Positions 28,206-37,666 of a stretch of DNA of 64,000 nt are shown here, piece by piece. The notes below the pieces were generated by a model. That model ran no database searches, was not told the DNA's origin, and worked only from the letters and a program-made list of their open reading frames with translations. The number at the start of each line of letters is the position of its first letter. Within the stretch, counting starts at the first letter, position 1. The position numbers and the translations under genes are program-made. The stretch lies in the NCBI GenBank assembly GCA_011053055.1, contig DRHT01000006.1:1-64000 (forward strand), read 5' to 3'. This DNA is from Halopseudomonas sabulinigri. Lineage in GTDB: Bacteria > Pseudomonadota > Gammaproteobacteria > Pseudomonadales > Pseudomonadaceae.

Positions 28206-28812
28206 GCCTCACCTCTCGAACAAAAGCATTAAGTTTCTCGACATCCTTGATGCCCTTGGCAAGCTCAACGCCACCACTGACGTCCACCGCCCAAGGCTCG
28301 ACCCCAGCAATCGCCTGAGCAACATTGTCTGCCGTCAAGCCGCCGGCTAGAACTAAATTCCATCGGCGCTCGCGTGGCACCAGAGTCCAGTCAAATACTT
28401 CACCGGTGCCGCCAGGAACACCTGCTTTATAACTATCCAGCAAAATACCTTGGGCCTTTGGCCATGCTGCTGCAACCGTTGCTAAATTCTGATCCGCGCG
28501 CACTCTGACCGCTTTCAGGTACGGTCGCTCAAACTGATCGCAGTAATCGGCATCTTCGTCACCATGAAACTGCAGCAGATCCAGCGGCACCTGTGCAAGC
28601 ACCTCACGCACATAGGCTGCATCAGCGTCGACAAAAAGCCCAACACTGGTAATAAACGGCGGTAAGGCAGCCACGATAGCAGCCGCCTGAGCGGGCGTTA
28701 CAGCGCGCGGGCTGGGCGTATAAAACACCAAGCCAATCGCATCCGCGCCAGCATGCGCAGCAGCCAAAGCATCTTCAACCCGGGTAATACCGCAGACTTT
28801 AATACGCGCCAT
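28198..28812 (-). CDS. trpF: Phosphoribosylanthranilate isomerase
   Basis: A 204-residue TIM barrel for the third step of tryptophan synthesis. It starts [15 protein letters not shown], with catalytic Cys7; the general acid Asp lies in AVDVSGGVE near residue 174, and [12 protein letters not shown] is conserved. It is the first of three trp genes here and lies 59 bp after truA. Confidence 0.96.
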   Translation of the reverse strand: MARIKVCGITRVEDALAAAHAGADAIGLVFYTPSPRAVTPAQAAAIVAALPPFITSVGLFVDADAAYVREVLAQVPLDLLQFHGDEDADYCDQFERPYLKAVRVRADQNLATVAAAWPKAQGILLDSYKAGVPGGTGEVFDWTLVPRERRWNLVLAGGLTADNVAQAIAGVEPWAVDVSGGVELAKGIKDVEKLNAFVREVRRV

Positions 28813-28871
28813 ATGAGCGTTGGTACCTTAATTCGACAAGGGAACGATAGTAGCAGATAGCACCGCAGGCG

Positions 28872-29732
28872 TCAGTTCGCCACATCCGGCAGCGCCGACA
28901 GGAAGTGTGGCCCCAGATAGCGATGCGGCAAGTCGAATTGCTCAGGGTAAGTAACATCAACCAGATATAACCCGTAGGCAGGCGCTGTCAGCCCTCCTGC
29001 GGCGCGGTCGCGCGCATCAAGCACCTGCTGCGCCCATTTCACCGGACGCTCAGCACACCCGATTTGCATCAGCACTCCGGCAATATTACGTACCATGTGA
29101 TGCAAGAAAGCACTGGCACGGATGTCCAGCACGATAAACCGGCCGTACTGCAGCAACTCCAAATGGTGAATGGTCTTGATCGGCGACTTAGCCTGACAAC
29201 CCACTGCACGGTAAGAAGTAAAGTCATGGGTGCCCAGCAATACACTTGCGGCCTGGCGCATGGCGGCTAAATCCAGTGGCCGGTAATTCCAGGTAACTTC
29301 ATGAGCCAAGTGCGCAGGACGAATCGGATCGTTATAGATAACGTAACGATAACGACGTGCCATGGCAGAGAACCGCGCATGAAAATCCATACCCATGGGC
29401 TGCACCCAACTCAGCGAGATATCTGCAGGCAGATTCGCGTTAGCGCCATGAATCCAGTTGCGTGATGTACGCACGGCGTCGCTATCAAAGTGAATGATTT
29501 GCCCAGAGGCATGCACGCCAGCATCCGTACGCCCAGCGCAGAAAACCTGGACAGGATGATTCGCGACTCTGCTCAGTGCTTTTTCAACTGCTTCCTGGAC
29601 GCTGGGCACCCCGGACTTCTGACGCTGCCAGCCACGGTAAGCAGTGCCGCGATATTCCACGCAAGCAGCCACCCTTGAAACAACAGCGGCCGCCCCAGGG
29701 GCGGCCGCTGATTCGATCTGGTCAACATCCAT
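28872..29732 (-). CDS. truA: tRNA pseudouridine(38-40) synthase
   Basis: A 286-residue enzyme that isomerises uridines in the anticodon stem. The catalytic Asp is in CAGRTDAGVHASGQIIHF; ARRYRYVIYNDPIRP and HHMVRNIAGVLMQIG are conserved. The ATG at 29732 shares one base with the fimV stop (TGATG). The first 22 residues are an Ala-rich extension (ESAAAPGAAAVV) encoded by a strong DNA hairpin, so the start could lie further in, but no better start codon with a binding site is seen. Confidence 0.95.
   Translation of the reverse strand: MDVDQIESAAAPGAAAVVSRVAACVEYRGTAYRGWQRQKSGVPSVQEAVEKALSRVANHPVQVFCAGRTDAGVHASGQIIHFDSDAVRTSRNWIHGANANLPADISLSWVQPMGMDFHARFSAMARRYRYVIYNDPIRPAHLAHEVTWNYRPLDLAAMRQAASVLLGTHDFTSYRAVGCQAKSPIKTIHHLELLQYGRFIVLDIRASAFLHHMVRNIAGVLMQIGCAERPVKWAQQVLDARDRAAGGLTAPAYGLYLVDVTYPEQFDLPHRYLGPHFLSALPDVAN
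29684..29710 (-). terminator. Terminator-like hairpin inside the 5' end of truA
   Basis: A 27-bp inverted repeat with 13-bp perfect arms (CAGCGGCCGCCCC and its complement) around one central base. On the minus strand it is followed by TTGTTTC. It begins 22 bp after the truA start codon and 22 bp after the fimV stop. It looks like an intrinsic terminator or attenuator placed in coding DNA. Confidence 0.55.
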
Positions 29733-32617
29733 CAATCCGTCAAACGCTCCATCATTTCGCGGGCTTCGGTCTTTTGCTGCTCATTACCTTCTTCGACCAC
29801 CTCGTTAAGGATGTCGCGAGCACCTTCACTATCACCCATATCGATGTAAGCACGGGCCAGGTCAAGCTTGGTCGCACTTTCATCCGTCCCCGAGAGGAAA
29901 TCAAACTCGTCGTCTTCGTCCAGGTCACCCGCCACCGGCTCCTCCGTCAAGCTATCAAGCGACAGAAAGTCATCATCTTCAGTTGCCGCAGTGTTGTCCT
30001 CTGTAAGCTCCAGCGTATCCAGAGGGAGCGTTACATCGGCTTGCTCCGCATCGCCTGCCACTTCGTCCAGTTCCACCTCAAAGTCAGCAAGATCATCTTC
30101 TGACAAGCTGAAATCGTCGGCCGCGAGTTCTTCTTTAGAGTCGATAGCATCAAAATCGGCCTTGAGACTCTCGGTCTGTAGCTCGTCTGTCAGCGACAAG
30201 TCAAAGTCATCATCCAGCGCGCTTTCACCTGCTTGTGCTTCGGTTGCCGTACCCAGATTTTCAAACTCAGTAAAATCCAGTGATGCGTCGAGCTCGACAG
30301 CAGCACTCTCAACATTTGAGTTGGGCTCGGTAGCGCCCTGCAGATCCTGAGCGGCAAGGGTATCGTCCAAATCGAAATCAAGATCAAAGTCAGCGTCTGA
30401 GTCAGCTTTCGCGGTAACGTCTGGCTGAGCAGTAGATGCCTCAGCCTCTCCCATTTCAAACTCACTGAAATCGAAGTCCATATCTTCTTCTTCGACTACA
30501 TCGGCTTGGAACGGGGGCTGCGATTGCACATCTTGGACATCGAAAGAGATATCGTCCTCTTCGCTCGCGCCGTATGCCATACCCGCTGCTGCACCTGCTA
30601 CTGCAGCAGCCATCAAGGGGAAGCGCGCATCCATGGCGTCGACCTGATTATCTACGGTGCCTGCAGCGCGCAGCGCCTCATGCTGAGCGCGATAACCTTC
30701 TGCGTTCTCCAGCATGCCTTCTACTTCGAGCAGTTTAAGGCGCAAGTCAGTACGTTCTGGCTCGCTCTCTAGCGCTGCTAACAGCACAGCGTGAGCTTCC
30801 TGCGGCTTACCGTAAGCCAACAGACCGTCGGCCTCAGTCAGCGGATCAGCCGCAATGCCTGCGTCATCCAGCTCAGCAGCCAATGCGACGTTAAAATCAT
30901 CAGATTCGTCAGCTGCCAGATTCCCGTTATGGTTATCCGCGGCATTAGCAATGAAGTTATCTGCCATCTCGGTTTCACGACGAGCATTACGGCGGGACAC
31001 TGCCATCAACACCATCAACAGCAGCAGAATCGAAACAATACCGCCACCGATCAACAGCATTTGATTTTGCATCATACGCTCGAGCAAGGATTCCGCCTTT
31101 GCGGTTGCCTCGGGCTCAGCGGTCTCTACCGTGGCAGGCGCTTCAGTCTCCACTTCTGCCATTTCCGGCGCGGGAGCAACAACTTCGTCCGCTTCAGAAT
31201 CTATCGCTGACTCAGCTTCAGCGTCAGCCATTGCAGCGGTCTCGGGCTCAGAAACCATCTCGGCTTCGTTGTCCGCATCCGCTGCGTCGCTAGCTTCGCC
31301 ATCAGCAATTGGCGCGCCGTCATCAGGTTGAGCGTTTGCTTCCGGAGACGCCATATCACCAGCAGTATCGACCTGTTGTTGTTCCAATGCTGCGATTTCT
31401 TCAAGATCAGCTTGCGGTTCAGCTGTAAGCTCACTGTTTTGGCCACTGGTGCTGATTTCCTGCTGCAATGCTGCAAGCTGGGCATCTTTCAGTTCAAGCA
31501 GACGCTGCAACGTTTCCAGCTGGCCCTGCACGTCACCTAAGCGCTCACCCATTTCGGTCTTTTCACGCTCAGCAGCATCAAGCTGCTCTTTAGTGCGATC
31601 CAGCGAGTCGCGCAACTGGGCAGAGTTATCGCTGTCGGCCGAGCCATCACCTGTGCCATCACCAGTCTTTTCATCTTCCCCGGAAACTAGACGCAAAGAG
31701 TCTTCACCCGTTACCTGCTCAGGAGCGTTGCCCGCGCTTTCGCGCTGACGTGCGTCAAGCTGAGGAGCGCTCGGCTCGCTAGCCGCCGCACTGACCGGAG
31801 CTGACCGACCTTCCTTCCAGGCACGATTTTGCGCTGCAACTTCTGCAACGGCAGCACTGCCACTGCGGCTAAGCGCTTGCTCGCTGGTCGGTAACTTAAG
31901 AGTTTGACCAGACTTTAACTGGTTGATGTTGCCATTGATGAAGGCGTCTGGATTCAGATCCTGGATGGCCAACATCGTTTGGTGCACATTGGCACCGGAG
32001 GGTCGTGATTTCAGCGCGACTTCCCACAGGGTGTCAGCGCGATTGGTGCGCCATTCTGTGGAACTGCGTTGAGGTGCGGCGGCCTGCTGTGCAGCTGGCT
32101 GCTGATAGGGGCTACTACCGCGTGGCTGCGCTGGAGCAATGGTCGGCTGAGGCGGGGTAATTCGAGCTGAAGAACTGGAAGGCGCCGTCACCGGGCTACT
32201 GATAACGGTGGCAGGCTGGTACAACGGCGGATCAAGTAACACGGTGAATTCACGCAGTACTTTGCCAGAGGGCCAGCGTACTTCCATAAGGAAGTTCAAA
32301 TAGGGTTCGTTGACTGGTCGGCTTGAAGTAACTCGAATGACCGATTTACCGTTAGGCTTAACTACCGGCGTAAACTTGAGATCGGTCAGGAAGAAGCTTC
32401 GTTCTATACCTGCACGACCAAAGTCGTCTGGCGAGGCCAGCATCGAGCGAATTTCTTGGCTGGATAGATCTCGAACTTGGAGCAGATCTATTTCAGCATC
32501 CAGGGGCTGATTTAACGATGAGCGCAGGTTGATGTCGCCTACTCCCAATGCTTGCACCATTCCTGTGGACATCAAGGCACTTGCTGCGGCGACAGCTATA
32601 ACCAGTTTGCGAACCAT
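29732..32617 (-). CDS. fimV: FimV, polar organiser of type IV pili
   Basis: A 961-residue protein. It has a signal sequence (about 1-24, ending VQALG), the FimV N-terminal domain (GVGDINLRSSLNQPLDAEID to VLLDPPLY), a Pro/Gln-rich linker, a LysM module (WRTNRADTLWEVALKSR to LKSGQTLKLP, about 193-245), a coiled coil (about 330-395), a membrane span (MLLIGGGIVSILLLLMVLMAV, about 516-536), a long acidic cytoplasmic region with TPR-like repeats, and the FimV C-terminal TPR (KLDLARAYIDMGDSEGARDI). It binds peptidoglycan outside and recruits pole proteins and adenylate cyclase signalling inside. Locus next to truA and asd is as in P. aeruginosa. Confidence 0.96.
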   Translation of the reverse strand: MVRKLVIAVAAASALMSTGMVQALGVGDINLRSSLNQPLDAEIDLLQVRDLSSQEIRSMLASPDDFGRAGIERSFFLTDLKFTPVVKPNGKSVIRVTSSRPVNEPYLNFLMEVRWPSGKVLREFTVLLDPPLYQPATVISSPVTAPSSSSARITPPQPTIAPAQPRGSSPYQQPAAQQAAAPQRSSTEWRTNRADTLWEVALKSRPSGANVHQTMLAIQDLNPDAFINGNINQLKSGQTLKLPTSEQALSRSGSAAVAEVAAQNRAWKEGRSAPVSAAASEPSAPQLDARQRESAGNAPEQVTGEDSLRLVSGEDEKTGDGTGDGSADSDNSAQLRDSLDRTKEQLDAAEREKTEMGERLGDVQGQLETLQRLLELKDAQLAALQQEISTSGQNSELTAEPQADLEEIAALEQQQVDTAGDMASPEANAQPDDGAPIADGEASDAADADNEAEMVSEPETAAMADAEAESAIDSEADEVVAPAPEMAEVETEAPATVETAEPEATAKAESLLERMMQNQMLLIGGGIVSILLLLMVLMAVSRRNARRETEMADNFIANAADNHNGNLAADESDDFNVALAAELDDAGIAADPLTEADGLLAYGKPQEAHAVLLAALESEPERTDLRLKLLEVEGMLENAEGYRAQHEALRAAGTVDNQVDAMDARFPLMAAAVAGAAAGMAYGASEEDDISFDVQDVQSQPPFQADVVEEEDMDFDFSEFEMGEAEASTAQPDVTAKADSDADFDLDFDLDDTLAAQDLQGATEPNSNVESAAVELDASLDFTEFENLGTATEAQAGESALDDDFDLSLTDELQTESLKADFDAIDSKEELAADDFSLSEDDLADFEVELDEVAGDAEQADVTLPLDTLELTEDNTAATEDDDFLSLDSLTEEPVAGDLDEDDEFDFLSGTDESATKLDLARAYIDMGDSEGARDILNEVVEEGNEQQKTEAREMMERLTD

Positions 32618-32721
32618 AGCGAAAATCCTTTGCTTTTATCGTTTTTTCACGCCTCAACATACCCTGCCGTGCTCAGACTGGCTTACAACAAAAATCCCCC
32701 ATCCAGTCTGAGGCAACCAGC

Positions 32722-32776
32722 AACCGCTGAATCCAAACAGGGTTTGCATGGACAAACCTAAACCGCTTAATCCAAA
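32722..32776. repeat. Direct repeat upstream of fimV
   Basis: AACCGCTGAATCCAAA (32722-32737) and AACCGCTTAATCCAAA (32761-32776) agree in 15 of 16 bases with a 39-bp period. A small inverted repeat, GGTTTG (32741-32746) with CAAACC (32753-32758), lies between them. The region is between the Asd paralogue and fimV, 105-160 bp before the fimV ATG, so it may bind a regulator of fimV. Confidence 0.5.
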
Positions 32777-32794
32777 AACACTAGCAAGTATCGA

Positions 32795-33805
32795 TTACAA
32801 ATAGTCTTTTATCAATAACTCGGCGACCATAAGACTGTTAATTGCGACACCTTTCCGAAGATTATCAGACACAATCCATAAATGAATAGTGTTCGGTTCG
32901 GCTGCGTCCGCTCGAATACGACCAACCCAAACAACATCGCTGCCCGTTGCGTCGGTTACCGGGGTAGGAAATCCTCCCGCAGTTGGCTTATCCAGCACTT
33001 TAATACCCTTCACACGACGCAGCATGTTACCAATCCGCTTTACATCAGGAGCGGCAGCGAAGGTCACTTGCATCATCTGCGCAGTCCCGTAAAAAACCGG
33101 CACCAATACAGCGTTAACCAATACCGGAAGGCTTGGTGCATCCAGGCAGGCTTGCACACCCGCCGTCAGAGCACGCTCTTCGCGACTTGCGCCCGCCTCG
33201 TCCAACTCGCTGACGCAAGGCAGAAGATTAAAGGCTACTTGCTTATCGAGCAGGCTTTTTTCAGCAGGCTGTCCGTTGAGCAGCTTGCCTGTTTGCATCG
33301 CCAACGCTTCGACCGCACCACGGCTGTGGGTAGACATGGATTGGTAAGTGGAGATACTTACGCGCTGCAGTGGTGCCAGGTCGGCGAGCGCTTTGAGCAC
33401 TATTGCACTTTGCACTACCTGACTATCTGGCGAACTGACAACGCCCGCTTCCTTTGCAGACGCCAACGCTTGTGGATTAACTTCGGCCACTATCGGCTTG
33501 CCGCCCAAACCGCCAGTGGCGTCAACTATAACTGCGCCGGTGGCGCGGATAGCAGGCGCCCACTGCTGCGCAAAGGCTGCATCGCCAGCCATCACCACCA
33601 CAGCAACCTTACTAAAATCGAAACGCGAGATGGGCTCCACCCGCATGCTTTGGCCTTTGATCATGCGGCGCTCGCCAGCATCGTCGTCAGCCTCTACAAG
33701 GTAGAGGTCAGTGAAGGCGAAGGTGTCGTCTTCCAGTACGCTGACCAGCATATCTCCCGCTAATCCGCTCACACCAACAACCGCAACGCCTACTTTCTTA
33801 CTCAT
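32795..33805 (-). CDS. Aspartate-semialdehyde dehydrogenase paralogue (USG-1 type), catalytic Cys absent
   Basis: A 336-residue protein with the Asd fold: Rossmann start VAVVGVSGLAGDML, then the dimerisation and catalytic domain. At the place of the active-site cysteine (family motif NPNC) it has SPDS, with Ser128. It can therefore hardly act as a normal dehydrogenase. A similar paralogue sits between asd and fimV in P. aeruginosa, so this is an old pseudoenzyme lineage rather than a recent break. The reading frame is intact. ATG 33805 preferred to the TTG at 33814. Confidence 0.85.
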   Translation of the reverse strand: MSKKVGVAVVGVSGLAGDMLVSVLEDDTFAFTDLYLVEADDDAGERRMIKGQSMRVEPISRFDFSKVAVVVMAGDAAFAQQWAPAIRATGAVIVDATGGLGGKPIVAEVNPQALASAKEAGVVSSPDSQVVQSAIVLKALADLAPLQRVSISTYQSMSTHSRGAVEALAMQTGKLLNGQPAEKSLLDKQVAFNLLPCVSELDEAGASREERALTAGVQACLDAPSLPVLVNAVLVPVFYGTAQMMQVTFAAAPDVKRIGNMLRRVKGIKVLDKPTAGGFPTPVTDATGSDVVWVGRIRADAAEPNTIHLWIVSDNLRKGVAINSLMVAELLIKDYL

Positions 33806-33843
33806 AATTACCAACCAGTATTTGAATTCACTAAAAAGACAAA

Positions 33844-33872
33844 GGGCACCCCCAACCTAGTCAGGGGTGCCC
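33844..33872 (-). terminator. Terminator between asd and its paralogue
   Basis: On the minus strand GGGCACCCC pairs with GGGGTGCCC across a 12-base loop, followed by TTTGTCTTTTT. It separates asd from the paralogue gene, which therefore probably has its own promoter in the 40 bp after it. Confidence 0.75.
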
Positions 33873-33909
33873 CATATCAGTTCTTATCGAACCGAACGGC
33901 GTTAACGCC

Positions 33910-35022
33910 TCAACCTTCCTGCAGAATACGCAACATGCGACGCAGCGGTTCAGCCGCGCCCCAGAGCAACTGATCACCTACGGTAAAGGCAGACAGGTAC
34001 TGCGAACCCATATTGAGTTTACGCAGACGACCCACCGGCACATTAAGAGTGCCAGTCACCGCTGTTGGAGTCAGACCCGCCAAGGTAGCTTCCTTGGTAT
34101 TGGGTATTACTTGCGACCAAGGGTTATGCGCAGCGAGCAGGCCTTCGATATCTGCCAGCGGCACATCTTTATTCAACTTGATGGTCAGTGCCTGACTGTG
34201 GCAACGCATGGCGCCGACACGCACGCAGATACCATCGACCGGGATCGGGCGCGCACTGCGACCGATGATCTTATTGGTCTCAGCCTGTGCCTTCCACTCT
34301 TCGCGGCTCTGTCCATTAGGCAGCTGCTTATCGATCCATGGGATCAAGCTGCCCGCCAGCGGCACGCCAAAGTGCTCAGCCGGAAAAGCGTCATTTCGCA
34401 GGGTTGCAGCTACTTTGCGGTCGATTTCCAGAATCGCGCTGGCCGGATCAGCCAACTGCTCAGCAACCGAACCATGAATAACGCCCATTTGGTTAATAAG
34501 CTCACGCATGTTCTGTGCGCCCGAGCCACTAGCCGCCTGATAAGTCATGGCGCTCATCCACTCGACCAGCCCATGCTCAAACAGGCCGCCCAGACCCATC
34601 AGCATGAGGCTGACAGTGCAGTTACCGCCCACGTAGGTTTTAACACCATCACGTAGCGCTTGATCAATGTTACGGCGGTTGACCGGGTCAAGCACAATGA
34701 TCGCGTCGTCTTCCATGCGCAGTGTGGAGGCCGCATCAATCCAATAGCCGTTCCAGCCCTCGGCGCGCAGCTTGGCGTAAACTTCCTTGGTGTAGTCACC
34801 ACCCTGACAGGTGATGATCACGTCCATGGGCTTGAGAGCTTCTAGGTCGAAGGCATCCTTGAGCGCGGGAACATCCTTGCCAATATCCGGCCCTTTGCCA
34901 CCCACGTTGGAGGTAGTGAAGAACACCGGATCGATCTCGGCGAAATCATTTTCATCACGCATACGCTGCATCAGCACGGAACCAACCATGCCACGCCAAC
35001 CAACCAGACCAACTCGCTTCAT
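33910..35022 (-). CDS. asd: Aspartate-semialdehyde dehydrogenase
   Basis: A 370-residue NADP enzyme for lysine, threonine and methionine synthesis and for diaminopimelate in the cell wall. It starts [20 protein letters not shown]; the catalytic Cys135 is in [10 protein letters not shown], and the phosphate-binding [11 protein letters not shown] region follows the gammaproteobacterial form. I chose ATG 35022 to give the family length of 370; the reading from 35058 adds 12 residues in the leader. It lies after leuB with a hairpin between. Confidence 0.97.
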   Translation of the reverse strand: MKRVGLVGWRGMVGSVLMQRMRDENDFAEIDPVFFTTSNVGGKGPDIGKDVPALKDAFDLEALKPMDVIITCQGGDYTKEVYAKLRAEGWNGYWIDAASTLRMEDDAIIVLDPVNRRNIDQALRDGVKTYVGGNCTVSLMLMGLGGLFEHGLVEWMSAMTYQAASGSGAQNMRELINQMGVIHGSVAEQLADPASAILEIDRKVAATLRNDAFPAEHFGVPLAGSLIPWIDKQLPNGQSREEWKAQAETNKIIGRSARPIPVDGICVRVGAMRCHSQALTIKLNKDVPLADIEGLLAAHNPWSQVIPNTKEATLAGLTPTAVTGTLNVPVGRLRKLNMGSQYLSAFTVGDQLLWGAAEPLRRMLRILQEG

Positions 35023-35059
35023 AACAACACCCCCGTGGGGTAACAAATTCAAAGACAAT

Positions 35060-35083
35060 AACGCCCGAGCTAAGCCGGGCGTT
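35060..35083 (-). terminator. Hairpin between leuB and asd
   Basis: AACGCCCG (35060-35067) pairs with CGGGCGTT (35076-35083) around 8 bases. On the minus strand ATTGTCTTTG follows. It lies between the leuB stop and the asd start and may lower readthrough from the leu genes into asd. Confidence 0.55.
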
Positions 35084-35101
35084 TTCGAATAATCAGACAG
35101 A

Positions 35102-36184
35102 TTACAGGTTTTTCAGGGCCTCGGCCACGGCATCACCCATTTCAGCAGTGCCAACCTTGCGGCATCCCTCGGAATAAATGTCGCCGGTACGTAGCCCTTG
35201 ATCCAGCACAAGACTGACCGCTTGCTCGATCGCATCAGCGGCTTGCGTCTGGCCAAAGCTGTAACGCAGCATCATCGAGACCGAAAGGATGGTCGCTAGC
35301 GGATTGGCAATGCCTTTACCCGCGATATCTGGCGCACTCCCGTGGCAAGGCTCGTACATGCCCTTACCATTTACGTCCAGCGAAGCCGAGGGCAGCATGC
35401 CAATCGAGCCCGTCAGCATGGAGGCCTGGTCTGAGAGAATGTCGCCAAACATATTGTCGGTCACAATCACGTCAAACTGCTTGGGTGCACGCACTAGCTG
35501 CATAGCGCAGTTATCGACGTACATGTGCGACAGCTCAACCTCGGGGTAATCCTTGGCCACCTCTTCAACCACCTCACGCCACAACTGGCTGGAGGCCAGC
35601 ACGTTGGCTTTGTCGACCGAACAGAGCTTTTTATTGCGCACCATGGCCATGTCGAAACCTACCTTGGCGATGCGGCGAATCTCACTCTCACTGTAGGGCA
35701 AGGTGTCGTAGGCCTGGCGCTCGCCGTTGGCCAGTACGCGCCTCTCTCGTGGCTGACCAAAGTAGATACCGCCGGTCAGCTCGCGCACGATCAGAATGTC
35801 CAGACCTGAGACCACTTCTGGCTTGAGCGTGGATGACTCGGCCAGCTGCGGATACAGAATGGCCGGCCGCAGGTTACCGAACAGACCTAGCTCCGAGCGA
35901 ATTTTCAGCAGGCCGCGCTCAGGGCGCAGCGACGGATCAATCGTGTCCCACTTGGGGCCGCCCACGGCACCCAACAGCACGGCATCAGCCTTGCGCGCAC
36001 GCTCCAATGTTTCATCAGCCAGTGGTACGCCGTACTTATCGTAAGAAGCACCGCCCAGTTCGCCAGACGAGAGCTCGAAACCTAGCTCATACTTCTCATT
36101 GGCCAGGTTCAGCACTTTAACCGCTTCAGCCATGATCTCAGGACCAATACCGTCGCCCTGCAAAATCAGAATCTGTTTACTCAT
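35102..36184 (-). CDS. leuB: 3-isopropylmalate dehydrogenase
   Basis: A 360-residue NAD enzyme for the third step of leucine synthesis. It starts [20 protein letters not shown]; the substrate and metal site appears as [19 protein letters not shown], and [14 protein letters not shown] is the nucleotide loop. It follows the small methyltransferase gene in the leu cluster. Confidence 0.97.
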   Translation of the reverse strand: MSKQILILQGDGIGPEIMAEAVKVLNLANEKYELGFELSSGELGGASYDKYGVPLADETLERARKADAVLLGAVGGPKWDTIDPSLRPERGLLKIRSELGLFGNLRPAILYPQLAESSTLKPEVVSGLDILIVRELTGGIYFGQPRERRVLANGERQAYDTLPYSESEIRRIAKVGFDMAMVRNKKLCSVDKANVLASSQLWREVVEEVAKDYPEVELSHMYVDNCAMQLVRAPKQFDVIVTDNMFGDILSDQASMLTGSIGMLPSASLDVNGKGMYEPCHGSAPDIAGKGIANPLATILSVSMMLRYSFGQTQAADAIEQAVSLVLDQGLRTGDIYSEGCRKVGTAEMGDAVAEALKNL

Positions 36185-36229
36185 GCACTTCTCTCCATAG
36201 AGCGCCCTTGAGGCGCTGCTGATATTGGT

Positions 36230-36991
36230 TCAGCGACCGCCCCAGAGCACGATGACATCTGTACTGAAGGAACCGTCGGCCGTAATTTCAAAATAATGTC
36301 GTACTTCGTCACCCATCGCCTGCTGCAGCATACGGATGGCTTGTTGCAGCGGCGCTGGGGTACGCATGCGCTCCACCCAGGAGGCGAACTCCAGACGTAG
36401 GCGCTGCCGCCGCTGACGTTCGACCTGCAGTCCGGCCTGACTCATCTCCTGCAGCCACTCGGCCGCGGAGTAATCACGCACATGACTGGTGTCGCGCAGT
36501 AATTCCGCCGCCTGCAGGTAGGTATCCAGCTGCGGCACGCCAGGGGACATCACATCGACAAAAACTACTTTGCCACCCGGCTTCAACACCCGATTTACCT
36601 CGCGCAACGCACGACCCAAGTCCTGCCAGTGATGCGCTGAGTAGCGGCTGAAGACAAAATCAAAGCTGGCGTCGTCGAACGGCAGATACTCAGCAACGCC
36701 CTGCTGAACGCGGATATTACTCAGTCCACGGTCGGCTGCTGCAGATTGCACCGTAGCGAGCATCGACTGCGACAAATCATAGGCGACCACCTCAGCAAGC
36801 TGCGCGGCGATACGAAAGCTGACGTGGCCAGCGCCGCAGCCAAGATCCAGCGCCTTAGCGTGCGGCTGTCCGGCTACAGCCTCATCTAGCGCTGCAAACT
36901 CTTCGCCGCTGCTATGTACCGCACTCGTGAGGTAAGCATTAGCCTGCTCGCCGAACTGCCGCTCCACTACTGCGTTGTGCTCTGTCGCCAT
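36230..36991 (-). CDS. SAM-dependent methyltransferase (UbiE/type 11-like)
   Basis: A 253-residue class I methyltransferase. Motif I is AKALDLGCGAGHVSFRIA at about 45-62; YDLSQSMLATV and FVFSRYSAHHWQDL follow. The ATG at 36991 has GGAG 8 bases upstream. It lies between leuD and leuB, as a homologous gene does in P. aeruginosa. Its substrate is unknown and its link to leucine synthesis is only by position. Confidence 0.88.
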   Translation of the reverse strand: MATEHNAVVERQFGEQANAYLTSAVHSSGEEFAALDEAVAGQPHAKALDLGCGAGHVSFRIAAQLAEVVAYDLSQSMLATVQSAAADRGLSNIRVQQGVAEYLPFDDASFDFVFSRYSAHHWQDLGRALREVNRVLKPGGKVVFVDVMSPGVPQLDTYLQAAELLRDTSHVRDYSAAEWLQEMSQAGLQVERQRRQRLRLEFASWVERMRTPAPLQQAIRMLQQAMGDEVRHYFEITADGSFSTDVIVLWGGR

Positions 36992-37018
36992 GATTTTTCT
37001 CCCGTGCAATCCAGATTC

Positions 37019-37666
37019 TTACTGAATGGCACCAAACAACCAGGATTGACTCTGTTGGTGCTTCTGCTCGAACGCCTTGATCGAATCGGCATCTTCCAGC
37101 GTCAGGCCGATGTCATCCAAACCGTTCAACAGGCAATGCTTGCGGAAGGCATCCACCTCGAAGCTGTAAGTCTTGCCGTCCGGGCGAGTAACGAGCTGAG
37201 CTTGCAGATCGACAGTCAACTGATAGCCCTCTTCCGCTTCAGCCTGAGCGAACAACTCATCAATATCTTCTTCAGCCAAAACAAGGGGTAACAACCCGTT
37301 CTTAAAGCTGTTGTTGTAGAAAATATCGGCATAGCTTGGCGCCAGAATGGTACGAAAACCGTACTCTTCAAGTGCCCAAGGTGCGTGCTCTCGACTTGAA
37401 CCGCAGCCAAAATTCTTGCGCGCCAGCAGCACACTTGCGCCTTGGTAGCGCGGCTGATTCAGCACAAAATCGGTGTTCAACGGGCGCTCAGCGCAATCCA
37501 CGCCGGGCAAACCCTCATCGAGGTAACGCCATTCATCAAACAGGTTCTGACCAAAACCGGTGCGCTTAATCGACTTGAGAAACTGCTTGGGAATGATCTG
37601 ATCGGTATCCACGTTGGCGCGATCCAACGGCGCGACCAAGCCGGTGTGTTGTGTAAAGGCCTTCAT
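37019..37666 (-). CDS. leuD: 3-isopropylmalate dehydratase small subunit
   Basis: A 215-residue swivel subunit that completes the active site of isopropylmalate isomerase with LeuC. It starts [20 protein letters not shown] and has [20 protein letters not shown] and [11 protein letters not shown]. Its start overlaps the leuC stop by 4 bp (ATGA). Confidence 0.97.
   Translation of the reverse strand: MKAFTQHTGLVAPLDRANVDTDQIIPKQFLKSIKRTGFGQNLFDEWRYLDEGLPGVDCAERPLNTDFVLNQPRYQGASVLLARKNFGCGSSREHAPWALEEYGFRTILAPSYADIFYNNSFKNGLLPLVLAEEDIDELFAQAEAEEGYQLTVDLQAQLVTRPDGKTYSFEVDAFRKHCLLNGLDDIGLTLEDADSIKAFEQKHQQSQSWLFGAIQ

Noticed and set aside
29868-31331. Ser-rich rightward frames inside fimV
   Set aside because: They arise as the antisense of the acidic Asp/Glu/Ala-rich part of FimV; composition alone explains them.
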